Shown here piece after piece: positions 23,301-32,600 of a stretch of DNA of 64,000 nucleotides; positions within the stretch are counted from its first letter, which is position 1, and the number at the start of each line of letters is the position of its first letter. Under the pieces are notes generated by a model, which ran no database searches, had not been told where the DNA came from, and was given only the letters and a program-made list of their open reading frames with translations. Source of the DNA: Metaphire vulgaris (taxonomy: Eukaryota; Annelida; Clitellata; Crassiclitellata; Megascolecidae); contig CM030833.1 of the NCBI GenBank assembly GCA_018105865.1, forward strand, positions 16,565,381 through 16,629,380. The letters run 5' to 3'. The translations under genes were made by a program, and so were the position numbers.

Positions 23301-25822
23301 ATTTAAAATGGTTAAACAATAAATCAGAGAAACAGCAAGCAAACCAAGAGCTGACATGTGTACAGGGCAAGTATAGAGATAATGCATCCTAAACAACATG
23401 AATTGAGCACTATTTATCTATTAATAAATGCATGCATCAAAATCTAATTGAACATTACCAGACGAAGTCTAGCAGAACCAGCTTCATTTGAAATCAGATT
23501 CGTCTCAACTTCCATATATCGAAAACTGCCACACTCTCTCCCATCAATTCGGAAATTGTCCTAGCAAAGAATAATTGTAAAATCTAAAACATATTTTCTT
23601 AAACTTTTTTAAACATGCCTCTACAATTAAAAATACTATATACAAAAGTGAACATATTACATACAATTAATGGAAAGAGTATAAATACAAAGTGTCATTA
23701 CTATATCCTCCACACTAATGATGCTAAACAACTTTCTGCTACCCCATCAATCTCAAATACATGTAAAAGCACCAAATACATATCTTCTTGGTTTATTCAT
23801 ATCATAACAAAATGAAATATAACCATATAAATATTTAAACTAGTTCAAACTTCAAAATCATTTAGGCTGACATCTATTTCACAATTGTATCACGGTGCTG
23901 CATAAACGTAAGCAAACTATGCCTGAACAAAACGAGTGCCAACTATATTTTCACTATAACTTCAAGAAAACTTGGCCAATTTCTATAAAAAATTTGTAGG
24001 TTGAAACAGGAATGAATTGGTTTCAGAAAGATATAAACAATATACAAACAAAGATACAAACAATTACAATGACTATTCAAAATGTCCATCGAAAGAACTG
24101 ACACATGATTTCAGAAGTCATTACCACTGCTGATTTGCACTTTTTAGATCATGGCGTGAAAATCAATGGCAGCTGTTACCACAAAACAGTGTTAAAGGAG
24201 ATGCTACTAATAGATATTTGCTTTGTTTCTTGCGATTGGTACATCTAGCAACAAAATGGTGCTTTGACACATTGTGCTTGTGAGTTGTGACACTGTTGAA
24301 TTACTGCAGGGGGGGAACTCCTGCTGTCATATCACCCAAACTGTGGCAACGAAACTCACCAGATTTGAACCAGATGGAATATTCTGTGTGGAATGTTCTA
24401 CAGGAAAGGGTCTACCGGTAACGCATTTCCAATCTTAAAGAACTGAAGCAGAGATTGGTGACTAGTTAGTGAGTGGGCAAAGCTCGATCACGTCATTGCA
24501 GCACCAATTCATCGGAGTCGACAATGTCTGAAATTCTGTGTCGTCTTTCAGTGGACATTTTGAATATTTATTGTAATCTTTTTCAGATAATGTTTATATC
24601 TATCTTAAAACAATTTATTCCGGTAAAACCGTGGGATGCCACCTCTAACCCTAACCCAAATACCATTTACAATGACAATTTTAAAAAGAAATCCTGGAGC
24701 TAGGTCACACAAGAACCGGAACAGTTTTTCCAACGTAAACAAAGTATCAATCCGCACGCAAACAATGTATCTTTTGCAATCCTTGGTTTCTATGGTTTGT
24801 TTTTGACGTTCTGTTCACTATTTCATTGTAACATTTGATTGAATAATCACAATTTTCCATGTGTCCTTTCAACTCATGTATCTGTGGACCGATCTTGTGC
24901 ATTTACGGACTACTTTTGGTAATCATGGATGGTTGCTACTCCCTTGTAAACAGGAAGTAGAAATCCGCACTCTAACCAAACAAACCGAAGTACCAGTGTA
25001 TCAGTCCGCGCATCGTAGCACAAATCATAGATTTAAATTATAAATTTTATCAATTTCTTTCCTACGTTATCTTAAATTCTCGTTACCTTATATCGTGAAA
25101 AAGTAAAAAATATAGCATAATACGCCTCTCAAGATCTCATAATATGCCTCTCAAGATCTCTATGGAGCAGTCGTCGGCGTTGGAACTTCTTTCTGTACGA
25201 ACCAACTACTTTCGGATTAATTTCTGTTTACATGGGAGTAGCGACCACCCATGATTACCCTACTTTCGGTTGTGTTGCTCTGTTCCGGTTCTTGTGTGAC
25301 TTAGCTCCAGGATTACCAAAGTTTTTATTCCCTTGGCTACTTCTCGTGGAGAACTTTCCAAAGGCATAAATATTGTTAATATAAAACGTGGAGTAGAGGT
25401 GGCCTCCCACGGTTTTACCACTTATTCTGATTTCAAACTGCAAATTTTATACAAATCAGCCAAGCCCTTCGGAAGTTGACTATTGCCTGGCTGATCTCAT
25501 ACCTTTCCTATGGCTATTTTAAGAGAGGCTGAGCGCCTAAGAATAAGCAGCTACTGTTGTGCTGCTTTCCAGGGCGCTATAGAAATCCACGAGATTTTAC
25601 TTACTTACTTACTTATCCGGACACAGATATTATTGCACTGTCACTTATATTATTCGGTGACACAGTTCGATACATTGACATTTAATCATTCGCTTATATG
25701 TGCATGCGATCGTATGCAAATCGCTGAGCAGGCTTAACTTGCTTAAGTTGATATCAAAAACTAACCTTTATTCCTTGTATAATGTACGTCTTCTCTGCAT
25801 CCGATAAAACCAGTTCAGCCAT
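15816..25822 (-). CDS. EXOSC7: Exosome complex component EXOSC7 / RRP42, complete
   Basis: RNase PH-like ring subunit of the nuclear and cytoplasmic RNA exosome, structural rather than catalytic in animals. Nine exons on minus: 25822-25766, 23560-23459, 22539-22445, 21932-21767, 20548-20478, 17513-17390, 17173-17115, 16607-16511, 15947-15816; 903 nt, 300 residues, against 291 in human. Phases match at every junction. The start MAELVLSDAEKTYI aligns with the human N terminus. Diagnostic stretches are DNFRIDGREC, SNEAGSARLRL, DVLVGVKAEIGRP (exons 2-3), FEGRGGE (exon 4), LLECGGNLFDAVSIAVKAAL (exon 5), ENVPCLVTVNK (exon 6) and SLDPASVHEMME (exon 8). The last exon encodes a charged helical tail (LEEEEKKRSE) ending at TGA. 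Exon 5 has a weak donor, GTTTTT. The gene lies 1.4 kb upstream of the GALNS start on the same strand. Introns hold mariner, pogo-like, piggyBac-like, hAT and SINE/LINE copies. Confidence 0.95.
16127..16303. mobile_element. hAT-type MITE, perfect 8-bp TSD
   Basis: Starts CAGGGATATTTCTAGGATTG and ends AAATATCCCTG, flanked by GTAACAAG at 16119-16126 and 16304-16311. Interior has repeated GTCGACCTCAAATTG. Related copies: 36929-37296 (inverted) and 62027-62194. Lies in the last EXOSC7 intron. Confidence 0.92.
16775..16851. mobile_element. Very short piggyBac-like element (77 bp) with TTAA ends
   Basis: TTAA at 16771-16774 and 16852-16855 bracket a unit starting CCCCTTAAGTGCTG and ending CAGCGAAAGGG. 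TTAA duplication with CCC..GGG termini is the piggyBac signature. No coding capacity. Confidence 0.6.
17224..17313. repeat. (TAA)n(TGA)n(TAA)n microsatellite
   Basis: Ninety bp of trinucleotide repeat in the EXOSC7 intron between exons 6 and 7. Confidence 0.95.
18520..19254 (-). mobile_element. Mariner-like element with about 40-bp TIRs, decayed transposase
   Basis: TA at 18518-18519 and 19255-19256 flank TIRs that start AATAAGTTATAAAACGATGT (left) and AATAAGTTACAAACAATGCA (right, complement), then share GTTTAGTTAGTTTTT. The minus strand encodes an HTH_48-type N terminus: FLWGKELNANAIHSEMCPIY, RLAIHCWCNKFAQGRESL, then in another frame VSISDIVLHIGMSQPSVQRV and KVSVRWVPIQLKPEQR, as in Mos1-like transposases. 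The catalytic domain is missing, so the element is an internally deleted relic. Confidence 0.85.
19375..19500 (+). repeat. Dispersed repeat (AATTTATATAGCGC, GGCAAAGGCCATAGTCAA)
   Basis: Shares ATGACAATTTATATAGC-type sequence, GGCCAAAGTCAA-like spacing and GTCTT-rich flank with 54640-54790. Likely a SINE or LINE 3'-end family. Confidence 0.5.
19523..20406. mobile_element. pogo/Tigger-like non-autonomous element with TA duplication
   Basis: TA at 19521-19522 and 20407-20408 flank CAGGGGACCCCCGTTA and its complement TAACGGGGGTCCCCTG. The subterminal GTTATAACGCGG-type sequence is typical of Tigger/pogo termini. The 884-bp body has a long inverted part around TGTTACTTATTAATATTCAT near 20040 and no transposase frame. 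Confidence 0.8.
20680..20942 (+). mobile_element. SINE with 5S rRNA-like head
   Basis: The head contains CACTTGGATGGGTGACCATC near 20698, closely matching the internal promoter part of animal 5S rRNA. The body (CTCTAGATTGATGGCATAAG, then GCCTAGTATATAGAGATCAG) is related to the body of the tRNA-headed SINE at 3746-4017. The 3' part, 20802-20942, is repeated almost exactly at 21529-21669. Confidence 0.65.
21280..21520 (-). mobile_element. LINE RT C-terminal fragment
   Basis: Minus strand reads LGHVARQPQDTIECSVITGL, then EGNRRRGRPRICWIDNI and TTQDRSRWR, the usual GxxxRGRPR...W-D...DR-W pattern. Plus-frame translation in this stretch is an artefact. Confidence 0.8.
21529..21669 (+). repeat. Second copy of the SINE 3' part
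   Basis: 141 bp matching 20802-20942 with a single difference (AGCGCC versus AGCACC). It lacks the 5S-like head and abuts the 5' end of the LINE fragment. Confidence 0.9.
24130..24576 (+). pseudogene. Decayed Tc1/mariner-type transposase, C-terminal catalytic part
   Basis: With several frame breaks and stops, the plus strand reads LHFLDHGVKINGSCYHKTVL, QQNGALTHCACE, RNSPDLNQMEYSVWNVLQER and SEWAKLDHVI, ending GHFEYLL. This is the order of motifs in IS630/mariner-like transposases, including the second catalytic Asp in SPDLN (near 24355-24372). Too broken to appear as an open frame. Lies in EXOSC7 intron 1. Confidence 0.75.
24612..25430. mobile_element. Foldback DNA element with long inverted arms
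   Basis: Left arm GGTAAAACCGTGGGATGCCA (24622 on) is complementary to GGCCTCCCACGGTTTTACCA ending near 25420. Further in, GAGCTAGGTCACACAAGAAC (about 24698) pairs with the stretch ending AGCTCCAGG (about 25312), and GGTAATCATGGATGGTTGCT (about 24919) pairs with 25225-25265. No frame and no clear TSD. A 23-bp tandem duplication (CGCCTCTCAAGATCTC units) is at the centre. Confidence 0.7.
25505..25605 (-). repeat. Dispersed repeat with ATAGCGC core, copy 2
   Basis: Reverse complement reads GTAAAATCTCGTGGATTTCT, ATAGCGCCC, GTAGCTGCTTATTCTTAGG and AAAATAGCCATAGG, matching 14725-14821 and 38362-38470. A (TTAC)n tail follows to about 25616. Confidence 0.7.
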
Positions 25823-26064
25823 GATTTCCCCCAAATTTTAAACTTAATTTTTAACTTAAAACTTAAAAGTAAATTTCGCTCAATGTTAAATCATAGAGAT
25901 CATCAGAAGCGATGTGACCATAGACATTAATATTGTGTATTATAATAAATCTATGGATGTGACCATCTGATCCAATGAATTATAATAATAATTGGCCTGA
26001 CCGGTGTCATCAGCGACAGGCCGACAGCAAGTAAGTAATGCCTGTTTAAGTGTTAACGACCACA
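25823..26064. other. EXOSC7 5' flank
   Basis: Upstream of the EXOSC7 ATG; presumed 5' UTR and promoter, with no recognisable element. The divergent unrecognised gene starts about 2.4 kb away at 28280. Confidence 0.4.
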
Positions 26065-26400
26065 TAGCAAAGGGGCTGTCCATTAATTATGTCAACAATT
26101 TTTGGGCAATTTTTGACCACCTCCTTCCCTTGTCAACAACTGTCAACTTTCACTTAACCCCCCATAATTACGTCAACAACTCTTGACCCCCCCCCCCCAA
26201 GATCAATGACAGGTCCTTGTTATAATGTTTTTCCACTGTAAAAAGTAGTATTCTATGAAATTTCCTATTTTTTGATTATTTAAAAAAATGTGAAATTGTT
26301 GACGTCAACTTCTCTTGACCCCCTCTCCCCTGTCAACAACTGTCAAACTTTTCCAAACCCCATCCCCCCTAAATTGTTGACGTAATGAATGGACATCCCC
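26065..26400. mobile_element. MITE with GGGGCTGTCCATTAATTA termini
   Basis: Starts AGGGGCTGTCCATTAATTAT and ends TAATGAATGGACATCCCC. The interior is rich in GTCAACAA and C runs. Relatives: 33643-34279, and a partial copy near 38850-38955. No clear target duplication, so superfamily unassigned. Confidence 0.65.
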
Positions 26401-26584
26401 AAACTATAATAAATGAATTTTTGTTGTCTATGGCGTCAGTCGATAGTTGCTCTAAAACAGAATAGTAATATATTCGATGTCATTGAAAATGCACTGTATG
26501 TTCATAGAAAAAAATTCATTTAATTTGGAGGATAGAGAGATTATGTATAGTGTCCGATCTACACTATAATGAACAAGACGCAAT

Positions 26585-27125
26585 AGAGACCTACGTGTAA
26601 TGTAATGTAATGTAACAAAATATTTGCATAGCGCCTCTTCTGAAGAATCACTCAGAAGCGTTCCCGCTGCAATTACTGTATATTGACAAAGAGATAATTT
26701 TTGAATCGTTTCAAAAAAGAGAGCCATAGAAATAGGAGCTGCTAAGCCACGCATACTGGCGTCAAGAGCATTCCAAAGGATATAGGGCCAACTGATTCAA
26801 AACCTCGTTTCAAGAACAAGTAGGTTCGTGCTTGGGGCACACTGAGAAGACCATTGGCTGTGGACCGAAAACATGGCCGACCAGGTATAGAGCTAAGAGG
26901 ATGGAGTAGCTCTGAAAGGTAAGATGGAGTGGCACCAAAGAGAGAGTGCAACCGCTCTCAACACACGAAACTCAACTCGAGCAAGATAATTAAGGCAGCT
27001 AGTGTAGAACAGACATCACATATTTGCTAATGTGATCACATCTTGTGACACCAGCAATCACCCTGGCTGCAGAACGAAGAACCATCTGGAGTTTATCAAG
27101 TCGCACCGCCTGTCTTTAAGAGAGC
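26585..27125 (-). mobile_element. LINE RT C-terminal fragment with TTACAT-type tail
   Basis: Minus strand reads QAVRLDKLQMVLRSAARVIA, CDHISKYVMSVLH, then [38 protein letters not shown] and a tail of ATTACA units. Same family as 12925-13375, in the opposite orientation. Confidence 0.85.
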
Positions 27126-27189
27126 GGAAGACGGTTATATTACCGAGAATGAAGAGGCGTAATACAAAGTCGAAGCCAGGACCAAGAAT

Positions 27190-27624
27190 ATGTACAGAAA
27201 TCGCTTAAAGCGCCGAGACCAAGCGGTGGCCAGAGATAACAGGAGCCAGTTAAAGGGCCTCTCGGGCAAGGCCGGAGACAAGACAGACAGAGACACGTCA
27301 GACGAGGGAAATCGGGGCCCTGTGTTGAGGAGCGGCCATCTTCAGTATGCGGCCTGCCTGACAGCCGCGGACACCTCGTTTGATGTCTGTGAACTGGAAA
27401 GTCAAACAAACGCCGTCGATAAGGCAGAGTCGGCGGCGGAAAGCGATCTGGAAAGTGGAAACCGAGCGGGCGTTGAGGGCCGCCCGACCGCCGGCCGCGC
27501 GACGAGACCGCGAGCCGGGGTCGCCACAGATGTTGCTATTCAAGTTCAACTGAACTCTAATAACATCGGGAGAGACCCGTACCGTGAGCTAGTGACAGGC
27601 TGTATAACTGTATATCTACAATGA
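27190..27624 (+). CDS. GC-rich 144-codon open frame, unassigned
   Basis: Open plus frame MYRNRLKRRDQAVARDNRSQ ... ELVTGCITVYLQ, rich in Arg, Asp and Gly and markedly more GC-rich than its surroundings. An open minus frame (27298-27549) overlaps it. It lies between the LINE fragment and the presumed promoter of the gene at 28280. It could be chance openness in a GC-rich island, a transposon piece or a real small exon. I recognise no family. Confidence 0.2.
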   Translation: MYRNRLKRRDQAVARDNRSQLKGLSGKAGDKTDRDTSDEGNRGPVLRSGHLQYAACLTAADTSFDVCELESQTNAVDKAESAAESDLESGNRAGVEGRPTAGRATRPRAGVATDVAIQVQLNSNNIGRDPYRELVTGCITVYLQ

Positions 27625-27810
27625 TTTAGTCTGACATTAGATCCCACCGTAGTGGACGTTAGTCCCCATACCGTTCACTACAGCTGTATGAATGCACAAA
27701 CTCCAGTTACAGCAGTTAAGAGAGGCTATGGTATTAAAAACTGAATGGGCCCAAGTTCGCGGGCCCGAGCTTGGCTGACGCCAGTCCTTACTTTAAGAGG
27801 TCTATGATAC

Positions 27811-27873
<63 letters not shown>
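27811..27873. repeat. (AT)n microsatellite
   Basis: About 62 bp of AT dinucleotides in the EXOSC7/orphan-gene intergenic region. Confidence 0.95.
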
Positions 27874-27875
<2 letters not shown>

Positions 27876-28279
27876 TGTATTATACAGTATATAATACTGT
27901 GCAGCGTCCAGCCAGGCATTAATTTAAAATGACGTCGTGCCGATTATGAAATTTGACGTTGCCTATAGCAACGAATCGTCCAATGAAGACGCGGTTACCG
28001 AGTAGAGAGACAGACAGATCCTTGGAAATTATGATGTTTAATGACGTTATAATTACGATTGCTTTGCGTTTCTCTCATAGTCGTTTTATGCGATTTGATT
28101 CAAAATACAATTAAAATTGTGCTTCGAATCACAGCAGACTGTTGGTGTAGCCTACTTTTATCGTGAAAATCAGGATTTTGCAGTTGCCAGATTGCCTCAG
28201 AAGGTATTGAGTCGCGTCGCGTCTTCGTTCTCTCCTGCAGATCTCGGTACCTGGCGTCCCGCGCATTTTACGCTTGACT

Positions 28280-28565
28280 ATGTCGGCGCTTGGAGACGAA
28301 GATCTGGTTGAATTTACAAGACTGCGAGAGCTCGGATCGAGGTAAATATAGTAAAAACTTATTTAAGCGTAGACTATATGCCATCCAGTAGCGTAGCGAC
28401 TAGCGAGGGGGCAGAGGGGGCGAAGCGCCCCAGGCGGCACTTGCTCTAGGGGGGCACTTTCGAGATTTCTTAGAATTGTTCCTTGTCAGAGACTTTTTTG
28501 GAGAGTAGATAACGTTTTTTGCTTGCCAGAGACTTTTTTGAGAGTTGATAACGCTATTCAATTGA

Positions 28566-28616
<51 letters not shown>

Positions 28617-29619
28617 TGTGATAAAATTTAAATAAATATAAATAAATCAGCACATAAATAGGTAAAATTGTTGCTAAGCTTAAATATAAATAAATGTGTA
28701 AATATGTTAATAAATCTAAATAAATACTCAGGCACAGGGCCTATATGTAAATATGTAGGAAAATAAACAAGAAAAGGAAGTAAAGAAGAGAAAAGGTATA
28801 AGACAGCGTAACAAAAGTGAAAGCTACGTTCTTTTAATCTTTTTCCACATTAATTGCGTTGATAACCAGCGTAATTTTCTGCTGCATACTTTTCTGTTTA
28901 CTCTGAGAGGCTTACAGTGGCCATACTTAACAGACGCATAGATACAGCTGTACAACTACAATATGCTTATACCTAAAAAAAATGTTCGCAGAGCTTTGTA
29001 GCCTAAACATATTCAGGAAAAGTCATACAAACTTTCGTGAACATCCAAGTGGTTTTTGAGTATCTGGGAAAAGATTGACCTGGGGCGGTGAATATCCTCC
29101 GGAGAGTATAATAGGATTGAAAGAGAACACTGCAGGAACTGATATGTGAAGCATTCCAGAAAAAAGACTGAATGGAATATTAATGACGCACGAAGGACAA
29201 GAGGATCTCAAAGCCAGTGGCATAGCGAGGAGCAGTGGGGGCGAACCGCCCCGGGCGGCACTTGCTCTAGAGGCGGCATTTTCGAGATTTTTGATTTTTT
29301 ACTTTTATGATGCGATAAGTTTTTTTGCTTGTCAGGAATTTTGGGGAAGTTGAGAAGAATTAAGAATTTTAGGAAGTCTAGAACTTTTTTCTTGTCACTT
29401 TTTTGGCTGCCACATTCTTTCGGAGGCGGCAATTTTTTTCGCCCCGGGCGGCACTTTGCCTCGCTACGCCACTGCTCAAAGCTAATTCATAGATGACAGT
29501 CCAACAGCAATACAAAACGGGATAGGCTGCATACTGTACCGTGAATAGATATCAGACCTTTTGATTAAGATCTGGGTTCAATTGCAACGACAACAGCATC
29601 ATCTGCAGCAACAACAACG

Positions 29620-29697
<78 letters not shown>

Positions 29698-32600
29698 TGG
29701 CTTTGCTAAGTTTATTGCCTTAGCCTATATAAATTTTCAGGAACTCTCTGAATCCTGCAGAAACTACTGAATTATACGACAAGCACGACCTTTTGGATCA
29801 GGCAGGTAGGCCTATGTGCTGCAATTATATATGCAAACTACCGCACTTTCCGATAATATTCAAAGATCTGATCAGAAAACACGGTCAACCAAGACTGTTT
29901 ACCAAGTTTGAAGTAGACACATAGTTTCAAATTGTTTTGATAATTGATTTAGTTTTTGTCAATGATGAAAGGTCCTGCATGAGATGAGTAGTCCTTGATA
30001 TGAATGGTCCGCGTTGAACAGTCCTTAGATGAATAGTCCTGATATGAAAAGTCCTGAATTCTAAAACTGAATTCCTGAATCCGCCTCCGCAGGAGCGGTT
30101 CCACGTTGGGAATGACCGAGGATGCATCCCCCACCGAGTTTTTTTTGCTTGTCAGCGTTTCGAGGGTCTACCGGTCCGAGATGCTATGTAGCTACATGTT
30201 CGTCGGGTATCTGCGTGTGAAACAGAGCTGATGACCTTTTTCTTTGTCAACCTTTTTCGAGAAGTTTTATTCACATTTGCTGGACAAAACACAGTTAATG
30301 ATCTTTTTTTGCTTGTCAGCTTTTTCGGGATTTCATTTCACCCCCTCCACCACCAACTTCCTAGAAATTCATTGCATACTCTTCGCTGCATCCCCCACCA
30401 AGAATTCTTGGAACCGCCACTGCGCCTCTGGACTGGTTTCCTGTATGATTTTCATTTCATAGGATCTAAGGAAGTGCCAGTCGTTGTGAAAGAGACGGCG
30501 TACGTCTACTATTCTCGTCCGACGACTCCGTTGCAACCGGATAAAGAATCCGAAAGGAATAAAAATCCGGTCGGTGAGGGGGTGAACAATAGGAAAGACG
30601 ATGTTGTGGGAGGCCATCCCAGCAAGACCAGTTTGTCACAGACGGGTATGGCGGCGGATGCTGTTGAGCAGAGAAGGGTGACGATTTCTGATCATCAGAT
30701 GGATGTTCCAGAGCCAGAAGATGTTCCTGGCAAGCCTTTCTATTCTCTGTCTGGCAGATACAAGCCGCACGCTCCAGGAGACGAAGCCTTCAGTCCAATC
30801 ACTCTGGCTATGTCGTTCAATGTTGAGGAAGCTGAGGGGTTGGATGCATTTATCATCCGTTTAGACTTTGTTTAAAGACTTAGTTACCGACATTGCAGGC
30901 AGACAGACCACCAGACAGACAAAAAGCCAGACAAATAGACAAGGGTATACACCAAAATTCAGAATTACAGGCGTTTATGAGCTCAATATTCCAAAACATA
31001 GACGGATGCGACTTGACAAGGCTACTATCATATTTTAAAACCATGAAATTTTAGATCTCTAATAGGGGTCAGACAGGACAATCTTCAACCGTAGCGTCGG
31101 TAATTAAAATATAGGCCTAGATAATAGTTTTTGTACTCATTAACATTCTCCTGTAATTAAAGAAACTGTTCTTGTATTTCAACACAACTTTTAATACGCA
31201 TGCATTGCGAAATTATTTAAAAATAATTTTCGACGCTAAAGTTGAAGATTACCGTCAGACAGGCAATAATAAAAATTATCGACACTACCAGAGATGGGCA
31301 ATCGCAGGTAGTGAAGTTACCTCTAGATGTCCCTTGGAAATTGAAAATTTGCCCAAAAACGTCTTTTACCAGGCCTTTTGCGTATCATTTAACCAGGTGC
31401 GTAAAGACGGGGGTATATCGGTATATACAGTGGCGGTTCCAGGATTTCTTGGTGGGGGAATGAGCGAATTCATAGAAAGTTGGCGGGGGATGAAGATAGG
31501 AGGAAAAAATATCAATAAACTTTGCCGAAAAGGCTGAAAGACGGGAATTTTATCCCTAATTTTACTACGCTTTTACCGAAAAAATAGGCTGACAAGCAAA
31601 AAACAGGTATTCACAAGCAAAAAAGTAACTCCAAAAGTCCGATGGGCATGCATCCCCACTCATCCCCCACGTGGAACCGCCACTGGGTAGGCTATATATA
31701 TACCTTCAAATATCAGACTACCTTAAAATTTTAAATGTGTTTTTTAAGATTTTCAAAGATTTTCAAGATTTATACCCCCGAGTCACATTATACCCCCCCC
31801 CAATCAAATTCCTGGCTACACCCTTCCATTTAACTTTATGGACGGATCTTACACAGACAATTGGTCGTGCATTTGAACAGTGTCTTGGATTTTTTGAAGT
31901 TATGCGGCAAGACGACCTACAGTTACGATTCGCAAACACACTTTGGAGACCAGTCATAGTCCAGTTTCAATGTCCGACAAAGAGCAGGTTTGTAATTCTG
32001 TAAAACAGCGACATATTTATTACTATATATAGATCACGAGAACATTCAAAGAATACTACTCACGTTGACATGAAGACCGCAATGCCTGGTTCAGATCACA
32101 GATAGGTCGGCCCTATTTGAGGTAGGCCCTTTCGCAAACTCACACAGTGGGTCAAGATGGGGAAAATCAAAAATCCGGAATTCAACCTCGAAAACCACTC
32201 TTTAACCGTAGGTCCACTATTAGTAATGGCGTCCTCCTTGAATTTTGTTCGGCAAATTACGAAATAATTGTCATTTGGGCGGTTAGAACAGAATACACGC
32301 ATTCCAATTAATAATTCTGTGACCATTCGAACTGCTACAAATATGCGATCTGTGGTTTATAAAGACAAGCATACCAAATAGGCATGCTTGTCCTTATAAG
32401 CTATTATGTTCTATGACCTGCATGACTGTCAGAGTGCCTATTAAGTGCCGACGGCAGCCTTACATTGACCTTACATTATTAAAGAGTTGACCTCTTACTC
32501 TGACCAGACCATCTTAAGGCAGATTTGCTTGAAATTGTTTTTTTATCACTGTTAACAACAACAACAACACAACAAAATCTAAGTGAAGGATAGTCTTTAA

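Noticed and set aside
15816..25822. First thought of a DNA-repair or other large gene for the minus-strand exons
   Set aside because: Joined exons match EXOSC7 from end to end, including length and the RNase PH-like motifs.
27140..27409. Minus frame with Cys/Pro/Leu-rich composition
   Set aside because: Overlaps the GC-rich plus frame and the LINE 5' side; low-complexity composition without motif support.
29561..29770. Poly-glutamine/poly-leucine protein
   Set aside because: Translation of an (ATT)n microsatellite; no splice or start support.
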